This document shows positions 1 through 21,105 of a stretch of DNA of 64,000 nt, piece after piece; the stretch's first letter is position 1; every line of letters begins with the position of its first letter. The DNA comes from Liolophura sinensis (Eukaryota; Mollusca; Polyplacophora; Chitonida; Chitonidae): positions 50,688,984-50,752,983 of the forward strand of contig NC_088300.1 in the NCBI RefSeq assembly GCF_032854445.1, written 5' to 3'. The notes under the pieces are model-generated. The model was not told where the DNA came from. It saw nothing but the letters and a program-made list of their open reading frames with translations, and made no database searches. The position numbers were made by a program, and so were the translations under genes.

Positions 1-4199
<4,199 letters not shown>

Positions 4200-4490
4200 A
4201 AAGGACATCTCGCTACCTTGACCTTTGTAATACAGGGCGACACAGCGAGGTAACAAGGAAGAGAAGCGAGATAACGAGGTAAAGAAGTAGCGAGGTAGCG
4301 ATGCGGGGCAGCAAGGTAGCGATGCGAGACATCGAACATAATCTCGCTGCCTCGCACCGCCACCTCGCTGCCCCACTACCGCGATGCCACGCTGCTTCGC
4401 TTCGTTGTTACCTCGCTACCACGTTTCGCTGCCTCGCTGCAATGTCCAAATGTCGATGTAGCGGGATAGCGAGATATCTTCTATCGGCTT
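4200..4490. repeat. Imperfect inverted repeat built of GAGGTAGCGA-like words
   Basis: The left arm (about 4230-4330) repeats variants of GCGAGGTA and GGTAGCGATGCG on the + strand. The right arm (about 4342-4450) carries the reverse-complement words TACCTCGCT, TCGCTGCC and CGCGATGCC. The arms switch strand near 4335, so the transcript could fold into an imperfect GC-rich hairpin. The block stands out in base composition from its AT-rich surroundings. Frames open across it on both strands are a by-product of the repetition. Confidence 0.7.
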
Positions 4491-4725
4491 CCATAGATTT
4501 TGAATCGTGGCACTTGGGGATGCTGCTTTTGACGTCGAGGCTGATGCATGGTTCAGCTGGGCTTCTGTTCATTTAGTTCTGGAAGAATCTCAATATAATA
4601 TAAAAATTGTCCATGAATTGTAAATTGTCATAACAACTGTGAATTATCATCACAGTCTTGACTCTTACGTTAGTTTAGAGATATTTGCAGATCACTCGGC
4701 AACAAAATCGTACTCTTCATTTCTT

Positions 4726-4910
4726 TTGAATATGGTCAGTATTTCCCCTATCTGTTGAATATGGTCAGTATTTCCCCTATCTGTTGAATATGGTCAGTAT
4801 TTCCCCTATCTGTTGAATATGGTCAGTATTTCCCCTATCTGTTGAATATGGTCAGTATTTCCCCTATCTGTTGAATATGGTCAGTATTTCCCCTATCTGT
4901 TGAAGGATGG
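4726..4910. repeat. 29-bp tandem repeat, six full copies
   Basis: Units start at 4726, 4755, 4784, 4813, 4842 and 4871 and contain TTGAATATGG followed by TCAGTATTTCCCC. The copies are essentially identical, and a broken seventh begins at 4900. The lack of divergence indicates recent expansion. Confidence 0.97.
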
Positions 4911-7327
4911 TCAAAACTTGGCAGAGCACGACAAAAACTATACATGAAAGTTTATGTTAGGTCAAAGACAAATCGACATGAGCTGGATTCACACAGTTGT
5001 TAGATTACAACTTACTTATCTTCCTGCTGGTCAGAATTTATTCCATGTACTATCGACCGAGTTCCAAGCGTAGATGACCGATTTCCGTCATCACTTACGT
5101 CATCATCAAATGGGTTATCCATCGGTGTTAGTTGAGAGCGGATCATTGTAGACATTCGCTTTGTATGAAGAAATGCCTCTTTACCATTCATTGTACTTCA
5201 TCCTGTTAGGTGTCTTTCGCGTTTTTTCGGTTGCATTTTTCCACTGGGTTTTTAATTGGGAGTACTCCTGCGTCTTTGTTAAATTCTCGGTTATAAGTGT
5301 CCATGCGCAGTCTCTCTGCACCATTGGCTTTCCGTCATGTCGTTTGTTTTCAATCGCAGATTTATGATTTTTAAGCAAATTTTTCTTTCAGTTTAGAGAA
5401 ATTTTTGTTGCGCTTTCCTTTAAAAGCCATTATACTATACACAGATATTCTGAAGCTAAACAGGGGATGCAGCTACGTGAAAAATGCGCTATATCAGACT
5501 ATAAGGTCATTCATATATACGCCAAAGAGATCCTTAATTAAAATACCAATAACATGAGTCATCAGTGGAATCATCTGAACACATGAAGTTTAGCTTGAGC
5601 GAAAAAGATAATCTAAACATTAGTTAATTCGAACTTAAAACGGTTGGTGCAAAAAGGTTATTCTAATCGCAGTTTAAGGACAGATTAGTATACCCCGACT
5701 TAAACCAAACCTTAATCTATGTTGGAACTAACGGGCTATGGTCAGTGAACAAGCCAACGTAAATAACACTATAATTCAGTTTAAAGTGTGGCGCTTTCAC
5801 TTAGATCTTACTTATCTTATATATACTAGTATATATAGGCAACAGTATAAGAACAGACCCTAACGTTTTCATGCAGCTTTCCACTGTCAAATCCGTTCAG
5901 AAAACGTAGGCATATTTATTTAATTACAGCCTACTTAAGTGGACGAGACTGTTTCTAACCAAAGAGTCTTTAATTTTGTCAGCAATTCTGGTGAGAGAGG
6001 CCTGTAAGTTGTTAATGTTCCGTTTCGACTAATTGGAGTTGATAGCCTCCAACAAATACGGATTGTTGGTTTTCCACAGAGGCCAAAACACGCCATGAAG
6101 ATCGAGGATAGGGAGGAAAAGCACGATGCCTCAGCGTGTTCAAAACACATGCATCTGTTGCTGGAGGTACACGTACATACCTGCAGACAATGTTGGCAGA
6201 ATCCGTGGGGACAGCGGAGAGCAGGGTAAATTACCGGGTAAATTAGCTTACGAAAAACAGATCATTGGTTGCGGAAGGCGATGTTAGTAACCGGATACGC
6301 GCTGTTTAGACGCTTCCTTCCAAACATAGACGGTGAGCCAGGCTATTAAGTAGGTAGAGCCTAGCCAGATACCACACTTAGGATCTGTTATGACTGCACG
6401 CGCTTTCCAATTAGGTGAAATTTGTCCAGACCCTCTCTCTAGCAGGTATTGTAATTAACTGGCAATCGGGGCAGCTCGAGAAGCCGTTATATTGCAGGGG
6501 CATCAAAGTGATGAGCTAACGCGAGTGTCTTCCTCCACCAGGAACCCACCCCGACACAACTTTCGTAACTTCATTATCTTCTAACCTTCCCGGTAATTAC
6601 ATTGACGCCTTTATAGTCTCTTACAGGACAAGTTTCTTCATTCCTCCAAAACCACCCGCCATGAGGAGCAGCTGACGAGTGTTTGACTCCTGGAGTGCTC
6701 GAATTCTAGTTCTGTCAACAGCAGTAATAACTATTCATGGAAATAAATTGTGCCTATATCATTTCTTTACTTTGTTTTTGAACATACCTTTGTCACCAAA
6801 AAAATTTGTGACGCCTCTATCGGAATTTTTTTTCATGCCAGGCTACGCATGGAAGTACTGTATTTAAATCTGATACAAAATCAGAACTAATAGTCAATGG
6901 AGAATAACGAAAACAGAAGTTAGAGTTCGACAAATTAGTTTCAAATCAATACAACCAGTATCATCATGACCAAACTATAATTGTAATATGATATATTGCT
7001 GAGAGGGACTGGAAAGACCTTCAAGAGCTTTGCTGTGTTAATATTGCCTTGGGTTCAGTCCAGGGGTGCATAAGCATCGCTGATTTCAAACCAGTATATG
7101 GTGCTTATATAACGTCTTAGCTGAGGTAAATTGAAAAGAAGATTTCACTGATCACACGTAACTTTTTGGTAACTGGTATACTGTCTTGTCACTACATATA
7201 TACAGCTGAAAATAACGTCTTTCTCAGATACATTTACTTTGTATTTAGACCAAGACGTACATGTGTTCCAGGACATGCATTCCTACTGATATGAAGTTTG
7301 TGTCTGGAATATAGAAAAATGGTTCCT
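4911..7327. other. Intergenic, no gene seen
   Basis: Only short unsupported open frames occur here (for example 5161-5367 plus and 5935-6150 minus). None shows a domain, a signal peptide or a convincing splice context. Confidence 0.45.
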
Positions 7328-7487
7328 GACATCACTCAAACAGTAAACTACGGTATGTGAAATCAAAAATCATGACATCACTCAAACAGTAAACTACGGT
7401 ATGTGAAATCAAAAATCATGACATCACTCAAACAGTAAACTACGGTATGTGAAATCATATCATGACATCACTAAAACAGTAAACTAC
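7328..7487. repeat. 46-bp tandem repeat, 3.5 copies, cut by a SINE
   Basis: Units begin GACATCACTCAAACAG at 7328, 7374, 7420 and 7464. The third is 44 bp and the fourth stops after about 24 bp, exactly where the T-rich tail of a minus-strand SINE starts. The array therefore predates the SINE or served as its target. Confidence 0.93.
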
Positions 7488-7762
7488 TTTTATTTATTTG
7501 ATCGGTGTTTTACGTCAAGAATATTTCACTTACCCGACAGCGGCAGCGGCAGCGGCAGCGGCAAACATTATGGAGGGAGGAAACCGGGCAGAGCCTTGGG
7601 GAAACACACAGCCATCCATAAGCTGCAGCAGACATTCCCATGTACGACCGGAGAGGAAGTCAGCATGAGCTGGACTTGAACTCACAGGGAACGCATTGGT
7701 GAGAGGCTCCTGGGTCATTGCGCCGTGTTGGCTTGCTAATCCCCTCGGCCATGGGGGCCCCC
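7488..7762 (-). mobile_element. SINE-A, near full length, with internal CGGCAG expansion
   Basis: Read on the minus strand, it starts with a tRNA-like head (GGCCGAGGGGATTAGC), continues through the B-box-like GAGTTCAAGTCC and the GGTTTCCTCCC core, and ends in CACCGATCAAATAAATAAA. It belongs to the same family as the copies at 40.9 and 49.6 kb. A hexanucleotide expansion (CGGCAG, about four units, 7538-7562 on the + strand) sits where other copies have one arm of the conserved hairpin. The partner arm is lost, because the sequence jumps from TTCTTGA to CGTAAAAC. Confidence 0.88.
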
Positions 7763-10027
7763 AGTAAGCTACAATATTCTTACTAACGGCTTTACTGAAA
7801 CATACGGTGGTGGCTTGCTTTACCGTGTATTTGTCCTAAGAAATGACACTTTTAGTTACATACTTTTACAGGAAAGTTTTGGGAAAAGTTCATTTTTTTT
7901 TTGTTTTGTCTTATCTGTTCCAATACATGATCATGTCTAAGCGATCACACTTTGTCTCTTGTCTTTTCCAGGCATTATATCAATTTAGTACATGGACAAA
8001 CATCTGCTGATTCTGTCGTTATCTTCCACATATATACTACCATATATACGCAAAACTTTCTTACGATTGCTAACAGGAAACTAAAACCAGGTTTGTGGCA
8101 ACCTTCCCCTGGACCCAAAATGGTGATAGATAAGAAGTCAAACTTATTTTATTCAATAAAAATCTTTGATGTCATAAACGTCATGTTAGCAGGGTAACCC
8201 GTGATCTGCCGGGTGTAACCCACCTTCTCCTATCTTACACCCTAATACTCAACGTTTAACTTTTGGATACTCTCTACCACCTTAACTCTTTTCTTCAAAA
8301 TACTTTCTAAACAAATCGGGATATATAAAATTATTTGTTTGGATACAATACTGTGTAAAGTGAGAAATGGTGTGTGGTGACAACGTAATGTGAGGATTGA
8401 GCTGTGTGGGCAGAGTGTAGAACACATGCTGTTAAAGGTTCTATTAAATTTTCGTATGTAACTAAATGGGACAGCAAACAATACAACATAGTCTAATTTC
8501 ACGCTTTAGGTGCTTTTCCTTTACATTCTGCTAAAAGCAGGCCACGATGAACTGAGAGATTTTATCTTCACCATGCACAACATTATGGCGAGTAATCTTG
8601 GTGGACATTTTCACCAAAGTAGCTGTATATGGAAGTCAGTATAGGGCTTTATCGGAATGCTTTTAAATCACAAACACAGAAGACGTATTTCTGCTGAGTG
8701 TCAAGAATTCCAAACGTCATCAGAAGCGTCCAAAGAAGGATGGGCTATTCAAGACAAGTCAAGTGATACTCGGACTGAACACTGGTCGTTGCCATTCTAC
8801 TCTTTGTCCCCATTCACAGCGATAACATCGAAACAGACGACCTTCTCTCCTTTAGTAAGCTCTCGTCTGTTTCCACTCAACTTATATTCACTAGCTAGCA
8901 ATGGTGCTGAATAGCTTGAAGAGCGTTCGCCATAAAGTGCATCCTCCACGGTGTCGACTGAAGTAGAACTGTCTATCTCAAATCCTTGTCTGGCGTGTTG
9001 CTCTTCAGTTCGCATTTAGAGCCGGTCATCCGTGAAACACACACAGCGTATGTTTTGTCAATTTGTCGCCCGTAATTGCTGCCTTGCCGCCACCGGACAA
9101 AGACTGTGTTCTGGGCCGTGAAAGCTGGGGTTAGACCCCGATCCCCAAAGAGCTGCCCCGTACCAAAGACGCGCGAGTGGCTCTCCGGATGAAGAAAGAC
9201 CACATACCACCCACAATCTGTAGTCATGGCTTCGTTTTGAAGACGGACAAAGACAGTGCTTATGTCTGAGTGTAACACATAAACGACCAATAAAACCCTC
9301 AACAAGGTGTGCGAAATCTATACCATGTTGTGACTCTGTGCCAGACATTGTTTGCTCCCTGATTTGATCCAATACTCATGTTTTCTCAACAAAGAATTGT
9401 CAGTTATACTTCTAACATCTAAAAAATCATACCGTACAAATAAAGCTATACTTTAATGATCAACCACATTGAACTTTCTATTATGACTCGACTATAGCCA
9501 TGATCAGAAAAGTGTGGCAGACATAAAGATTTATAGAGAAGACAGAAAAATGTGTTATGCATTCGTACACTATGAATGGGGATGTGTTTGTACGACCGCT
9601 ATTGCTGAAACACTCAGCAATAGCTCAATGTTCTGGGAGTGATTTTTGATCACGAGTTATATAAATGTAAATGGGTTTAATTCGTCAAATAGTCGCCTAT
9701 CGCGTAAAACTGGATTTCACTCTGAATTCCGCACGCAGACCTAATCGTGACAGCAAGTGTTCATACGCAGACTGATGTTAAACTGTACACCAACTTGAGT
9801 CAAATGATGGAACTAGACATTTACATGTTAACTGTGGTAAGCGATCCTATACATATGGTAAGTATTCCCGACCACGACTGCAAATGTTGTCTTTTATTGA
9901 GCTAATTTGGTGGGAGGTTCGAATCTCGTTGTCGCTGGTCACATTTGGAAGTTAAAAAGCTTTAAGGGGTACTTAGCTATTTGAAAAGTTTCTCCCCTGA
10001 TCTGATCGGTTTCTTCTCTTTAACAAA
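7763..10027. other. Intergenic, no gene supported
   Basis: Minus-strand frames at 8797-9015, 8973-9305 and 9058-9372 overlap in different phases. They show no recognisable domain and cannot be joined convincingly through a splice junction. No RNA gene was seen. Confidence 0.4.
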
Positions 10028-10085
10028 TCCCGACTGCCGTGATATAAGTGAAATATCCTTTGAATGCGCTGTAAAAACCCCATTC
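10028..10085 (+). mobile_element. SINE-A 3'-end relic
   Basis: The segment GATATAAGTGAAATATCC followed by a decayed GTAAAAACC matches the 3' module of SINE-A (TATAAGTGAAATATTC ... GTAAAACACC). Head and tail are gone, so this is an old copy. Confidence 0.6.
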
Positions 10086-12516
10086 CCTCAAACAAATCAA
10101 TGCAATACTGTTTGAGCCAACCTTTTCGCTTGCAGAGGATAGGGGTCTCAGAGGGCGTTTCCGTGCGTAACATGTGAAAACTCAAACTAAAACTGATGCC
10201 ATTCTTATTCATTTCCAGGTGCGGTTCTCGTGCAGCACTTTGTCCGGGTTTAAATGCTAAAATGTCTCCTTCGAGCGAAGACAAACAGATTTGACTGGTA
10301 TACTTTTGTGAATGTCACTATTATAACAAACGTATTAAGCAACAGGACATAGGACGTTAGTTTTTTTTCTTCTTTCTATCCAAAGTTGACGCTTTTATTA
10401 CTGGCTTTGCCATGTAACTATATAGAGACAGGCTTTGTTTTGAGATACATTAGTAACATATGGGTGGTATAAAATGGTACGTGCGAAACAAAGCCGCGGA
10501 TGGCGACAGACTCAGTAAGCATGCGTGAGCTGTTGGTTGGGAAGTTTCTTCCAAATTCGCAAATAATTGAGATGTAGTCTGACATTTAGACAAAGCCTTC
10601 CTGCAGGTGAAAGAAAAAAACGGATTTAAGTAGTAACTGTAACCGTTCGCCCAATAAACCCTCATTTCTATATCGTCACGTGTCATTGACGGTGGCCATG
10701 GCATAGTCGCCGAGCCGTGTACGATGACTATCGCCTGGCCGACAAGACTCTATGAAAGCTGGGACAAAGGGCAATACGCTGAGAGCGACCTCCTTTCACA
10801 CGGCTTATGTGTAGCACAAACTAACAAAGCAGCTAATTTGATTTTAGCCTCCCATTAAAATATGGCCCCGTTTTTCAAAGATGCAGTTTGATGCTCCGTT
10901 TCTGCTCAAGGTATTTTCTCAGAAGCAATTTGTTTTCCCTTAATCTCGGCTGAACGACCGATGATAAAGAGTTGAGAATTAATCGCCATCTTGAGGCACC
11001 TGCCTCTAGTCACGTGACATGTCACTTCATACGCAAAAGTCAAGGATCTCTTGGTGTCTGTGGAATAACTTTTTCGGAGTTTCTGACGTCTAGGAAATTT
11101 ACACATGGCTATAATTGAAAAAGACTTCTCTCATTTTTCTTACTGACTAGGAATGTATTGTTTTGATACAAGCCCAGAAGCGTACAGAGGTATATTTTAA
11201 AACATACCAAACTTCCAAAAAATAGTTCGTGCCACCCCAGGACTATGAAAAAGAATTAAGATTCGCTAATTGCATTCAACTTGACGGAGATAGACAGAAA
11301 AACACAATAGTAAATGCAACATAAGAAAAGATGGCTAGGGTAAACAGATTGGATTCTTGTAGTATGCCTTATTTACTTACTGGTAGCCATTATGGTTTTT
11401 TGCACATCACTACAGACGTGTAGCTAATTTCTTCCCAACTGTCGGCTGAAATTACACAATATATTAAATACAGTCGGCTAATCAACTGGCGGGTCTGTTC
11501 AGTTAGACAACTTTGAAGTGTTTATTATACAGAGAGGAAAAACAGATGAAAATCTGGAACTTAAAACAACCCAAAAAATTGCAACAAATTTCCCTAACTG
11601 CAGGAGTTCCGAGTCTAACACCTTCGCCGAGGAAGAGAGAATTGTAATTCCTGCAATCTGAAATTATTCCCCTGGGAACATCAAAAGGCCATGTGTTTAG
11701 GAAAGACCGTGATTAAATATCATAACTTCTGAAGATATTATTAACGAACATAATAAGTCCTCTTCCAAGAAGCCGCCCATGTGTTTCTGTCCCGGTAAAA
11801 TTATTTCATCTCAACGAAAAGTTTTTCCACCACGAGTCTTCAAGGCGATCTCCCGTGGACTACCTCTGACACTGTGTGGAGAAAACATATTAGCTTTCGG
11901 GTTTTTCATTCGGCGGGTAAATTACACCAGCAATCAGCGGCTCGTTCTAAAGTTCGTCTGAAATGGATACAGCCTATGATTACGCATGCGGTATTGCAGC
12001 CTCGCTTTGGTTTCCCCGCGGTGGAGTAATTTGATTTTTATGACTTAGACGAAGAGAAAAAGCCGGAGCGAAAAGCGGACTCGGTAGGGGGCGATACACC
12101 TATTTCCTAAATCAGCCAGAGAAACTCTTAACTATTATGAGACCTGTTATGCTGAATTCTCTCAAGGGTTTTAATTTCAACCAACGGATAAAAAGTACAG
12201 AGCAATTGCAAATTTCTCCATTCGGGTTACATGCAGAGCGAGGAAATTATTAGCTATCTAGTTCGCCTTTTAGCCGGGGCTTGCGTCTGGTCTCATCATG
12301 ATCTGCTGTTAGAAATTGGACAAGGGGACAGAACAGAAGAACACCGACTGACTTGTCATCTTCAATACGCTCATAACAATTAAACACAACTAGAATAAAT
12401 TCCTAGTTAGTCAGGAGATTATTTGGTTTTGTCGGCTTGTGACTGGTATATGGCATAAAGTTTGCAAATTGTCCATTCCACTCGGTGCTGATTTCACCCA
12501 CCTATGTAAACTCATC
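10086..12516. other. Intergenic, no gene seen
   Basis: No open frame here has protein-like features, and no tandem repeat or RNA gene was recognised. Confidence 0.45.
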
Positions 12517-12585
12517 AGTCGCCATATGAGTGAAATATCCTCTAGTATACGACAGTCACATATAAAACACCAATCAAATAAATAC
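12517..12585 (+). mobile_element. SINE-A 3'-end fragment
   Basis: It contains TGAGTGAAATATCC and then TAAAACACCAATCAAATAAAT, the diagnostic end of SINE-A. The 5' two-thirds are missing. Confidence 0.8.
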
Positions 12586-12858
12586 ACATTAAATGGAGTG
12601 CTTATATGTTCGTCTAACAAGAACCAAATGTATTACCAACACACTCAATGTAGATTTAGTTACAATCACGTGAAACAGTGTTTGCTCTTCGTATTTGGCA
12701 GATGAGAATGTATTAATGCGGGCAATTCTGCCTAAATCAATAATAAAGCAGTGGAGTATGGATTGAATTTATTAGATTACATCCACTTTCATGAAGGTTA
12801 AAATATGTTGCAGTGTTAACTGTATGTGTTAACGTCTATTTTATACGCAGAAACTCAG

Positions 12859-12896
12859 GCCGTACGTGGGGAGGTCTGTCAGCAACCTGCGGATGG
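12859..12896 (+). mobile_element. SINE-A internal fragment
   Basis: GGCCGTACGTGGGGAGGTC and AGCAACCTGCGGATGG match the middle of SINE-A. The fragment ends abruptly where an (AT)n array begins. Confidence 0.75.
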
Positions 12897-16839
<3,943 letters not shown>

Positions 16840-17459
16840 ACTTCTCCCTAAAGTAAAGGTGTGATAGTGCGTTGTAGTTCAGATAGGGGAACGAGATTCG
16901 CGAGCAGTGTAGCGCCAGTGAGGTTTAAAAGGGTCATCAATAAACATTTTACACTCCTTTGACGGCATTCAGACACCAGATCGCTGTAATAACACGCAGC
17001 CTACCACCCGGCCCGTCTAATTCAACCGTGAAAACTCGATTATCTTCTTGTGGCGTTGTGTGTGGTACGTCACTTCCGTTTCGCACGTGTTCACGTGAGA
17101 GCTGCTCTTATGTTCATGTCGTCTGGTTTCTAGCATCATTAAGAATTGGAAAAGAGCACGAGTACTATCGAAGACAAATTTGAGTGTATACCAGATTTCC
17201 GTTGAGGACAGACAGTCCATAGCCTTCTTGAGCAGGGTTGGCACAATTATAATCGGTGAGACGAGAAAAACAGAACTTAGAGGACGCGTGTGTGTTACTC
17301 TATAAGAATGAGACATGGGACTTTGAAGACGAAACTGCCACTTACACATAACCAGACCACCGAGAGAGTCGTTACAACATTGGAATCCTTCATTACATCT
17401 TTAAAGAGTTTCTCAAGTTCTTTGGTCTCAATCGATACGGTGTCTTTCATGTAGACAAG
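16840..17459 (+). promoter_or_regulatory. Putative promoter and 5' UTR of Msx
   Basis: This is the 620 bases before the Msx start codon. Visible elements are a CRE-like TACGTCA at 17066-17072 running into an ETS-like ACTTCCG at 17072-17078, and two CACGTG E-boxes at 17084-17089 and 17092-17097. A TATAAG box at 17301 would place transcription start near 17330 and give a 5' UTR of about 130 bases. The start-codon context (CAAGATGG) is favourable. Which elements are used is inference; no transcript end can be read from DNA alone. Confidence 0.45.
17084..17097. promoter_or_regulatory. Paired CACGTG E-boxes
   Basis: Two perfect palindromic E-boxes separated by two bases, immediately after a CRE/ETS-like word, upstream of Msx. 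bHLH or bHLH-Zip factors bind this hexamer; occupancy here is inference. Confidence 0.45.
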
Positions 17460-19740
<2,281 letters not shown>

Positions 19741-21029
19741 TTCCTCATATAAACGCGATTTTCACTGATTGACACTTGACTATACGAATTTGTGCAATAT
19801 TTCGCGTTTTCATTCAAACTGTCCCAAATTCCACTGGCTTTATAATTATATTCAAATAATAAAACTTTAATATTTATTTATCAATGATGTGTGCTTTGTA
19901 ATTGTTTTCTCTTTTCTATTGACTGACAAAAAGTGTAGCTCATCACTATGAAATCTTCATTTACGTGGCATTCCATGACAAGAATTGAAAGTCTCTATCT
20001 CAGTTAGTTAAATGGCTAGTTAGCTAAAATGGTTTTGAAAAACTAAAATATAATTTCTAAACTTTAGAACTACGTTTCTTCTGAAAACATAAAAAACACG
20101 AAAATTTTTTTGTGAAAAATATTTCATGGGCCTGGTAAATATATTTGTTTATTTCCTTACTATTGATTATTACATGTGATAATTATGAACAATTCATGCA
20201 CGACCCTGTTAATTAAGAAATGAATATGAAATGAACAGACTGCTTTAGTTAGCTAATTAGTCAGTCAAATGGCTGTATGATAAAGGTTATCTTCTGATAT
20301 CGTTCCTGTACATGTGATAAGCCTGGATTTATTGTACTAGATCTCCCTTCCAATGGTCACAGGTTTGAATCCACCTGATATATCTTTCCCCAGACTTTGA
20401 TAAACAGCACTTGGATATTAAACCAAGTAATAACTATTCGCTGTCGGTCAACACACCCTGTCTTCATCGATATTCGATGCATTGATATTCTGTTACTATG
20501 GAGTATTCAAGCAGTATAAATATGTCCTTTCAATTTGTATCATACTGGTGGTTTTCTCCCTCAGGGAATGCTCTCGGCATTGATTAATGAATTAATGAAG
20601 ACTAATGACCTATAAGCTTTCCTTCCAGTTGTGTTGGTGAAGTAATTTTGTATCTTCGCAGTAAAAACATACGAAGAGTCCCACCAAAAAGGATTGTCTC
20701 AGGCCATTGGTTAAAAACTTACGATAGATTCATCATCAGCAACGTCTACGTGAGAGCAAAAAAAAAATAATTAGTCTGTAGCTGATTACTAAGTAATTAC
20801 TGGATGACTAGAATTTTCTTTGACTATAAAAACAGGTACTGGAGAGCTCTTGAAAGGTGATAGCCACATATGACTATATATTAATAGTGCTGCATTTAGA
20901 CTTATAAGGATAAGCGTAGCAGTTATTACTGCGATTCATGCTTTAATTCATATTTATATGCTTTGCGATATTCAGTGGTTTCCTTTGCGCGCTGCCCAGT
21001 TGCATCCACCCATGATTCTATAATTCCCG
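19741..21029. other. Msx 3' UTR, then intergenic sequence
   Basis: The first ~140 bases are the inferred 3' UTR. The rest is AT-rich with no gene seen. A B-box-like GGTTTGAATCC near 20363 has no matching A-box or cloverleaf and is not called a tRNA. Confidence 0.45.
19858..19863 (+). terminator. Poly(A) signal AATAAA of Msx
   Basis: A canonical AATAAA lies about 120 bases after the Msx stop codon and is followed about 20 bases on by GT/T-rich sequence (GATGTGTGCTTTG). It predicts cleavage near 19880 and a 3' UTR of about 140 bases. Confidence 0.65.
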
Positions 21030-21105
21030 TCGCCATCAAGGAAGTGAAATATTCTTGAACACGTGTCTCAAACATCCAGTCACATAAAAAATCAATAAAT
21101 AAAAT
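21030..21105 (+). mobile_element. SINE-A 3'-end relic
   Basis: GTCGCCATCAAGGAAGTG, AAATATTCTTGAACACGTG and the tail AATCAATAAATAAA align with the SINE-A 3' module and tail, with substitutions. Head missing. Confidence 0.7.

Noticed and set aside
8797-9372. Three overlapping minus-strand frames that look partly protein-like
   Set aside because: They are in different phases, no donor/acceptor pair joins them cleanly, and no family is recognised. Short internal direct repeats (GGACAAAGAC) suggest a decayed repeat instead.
9905-9945. B-box-like GGTTCGAATCTC
   Set aside because: No A-box at tRNA spacing and no cloverleaf; not called.
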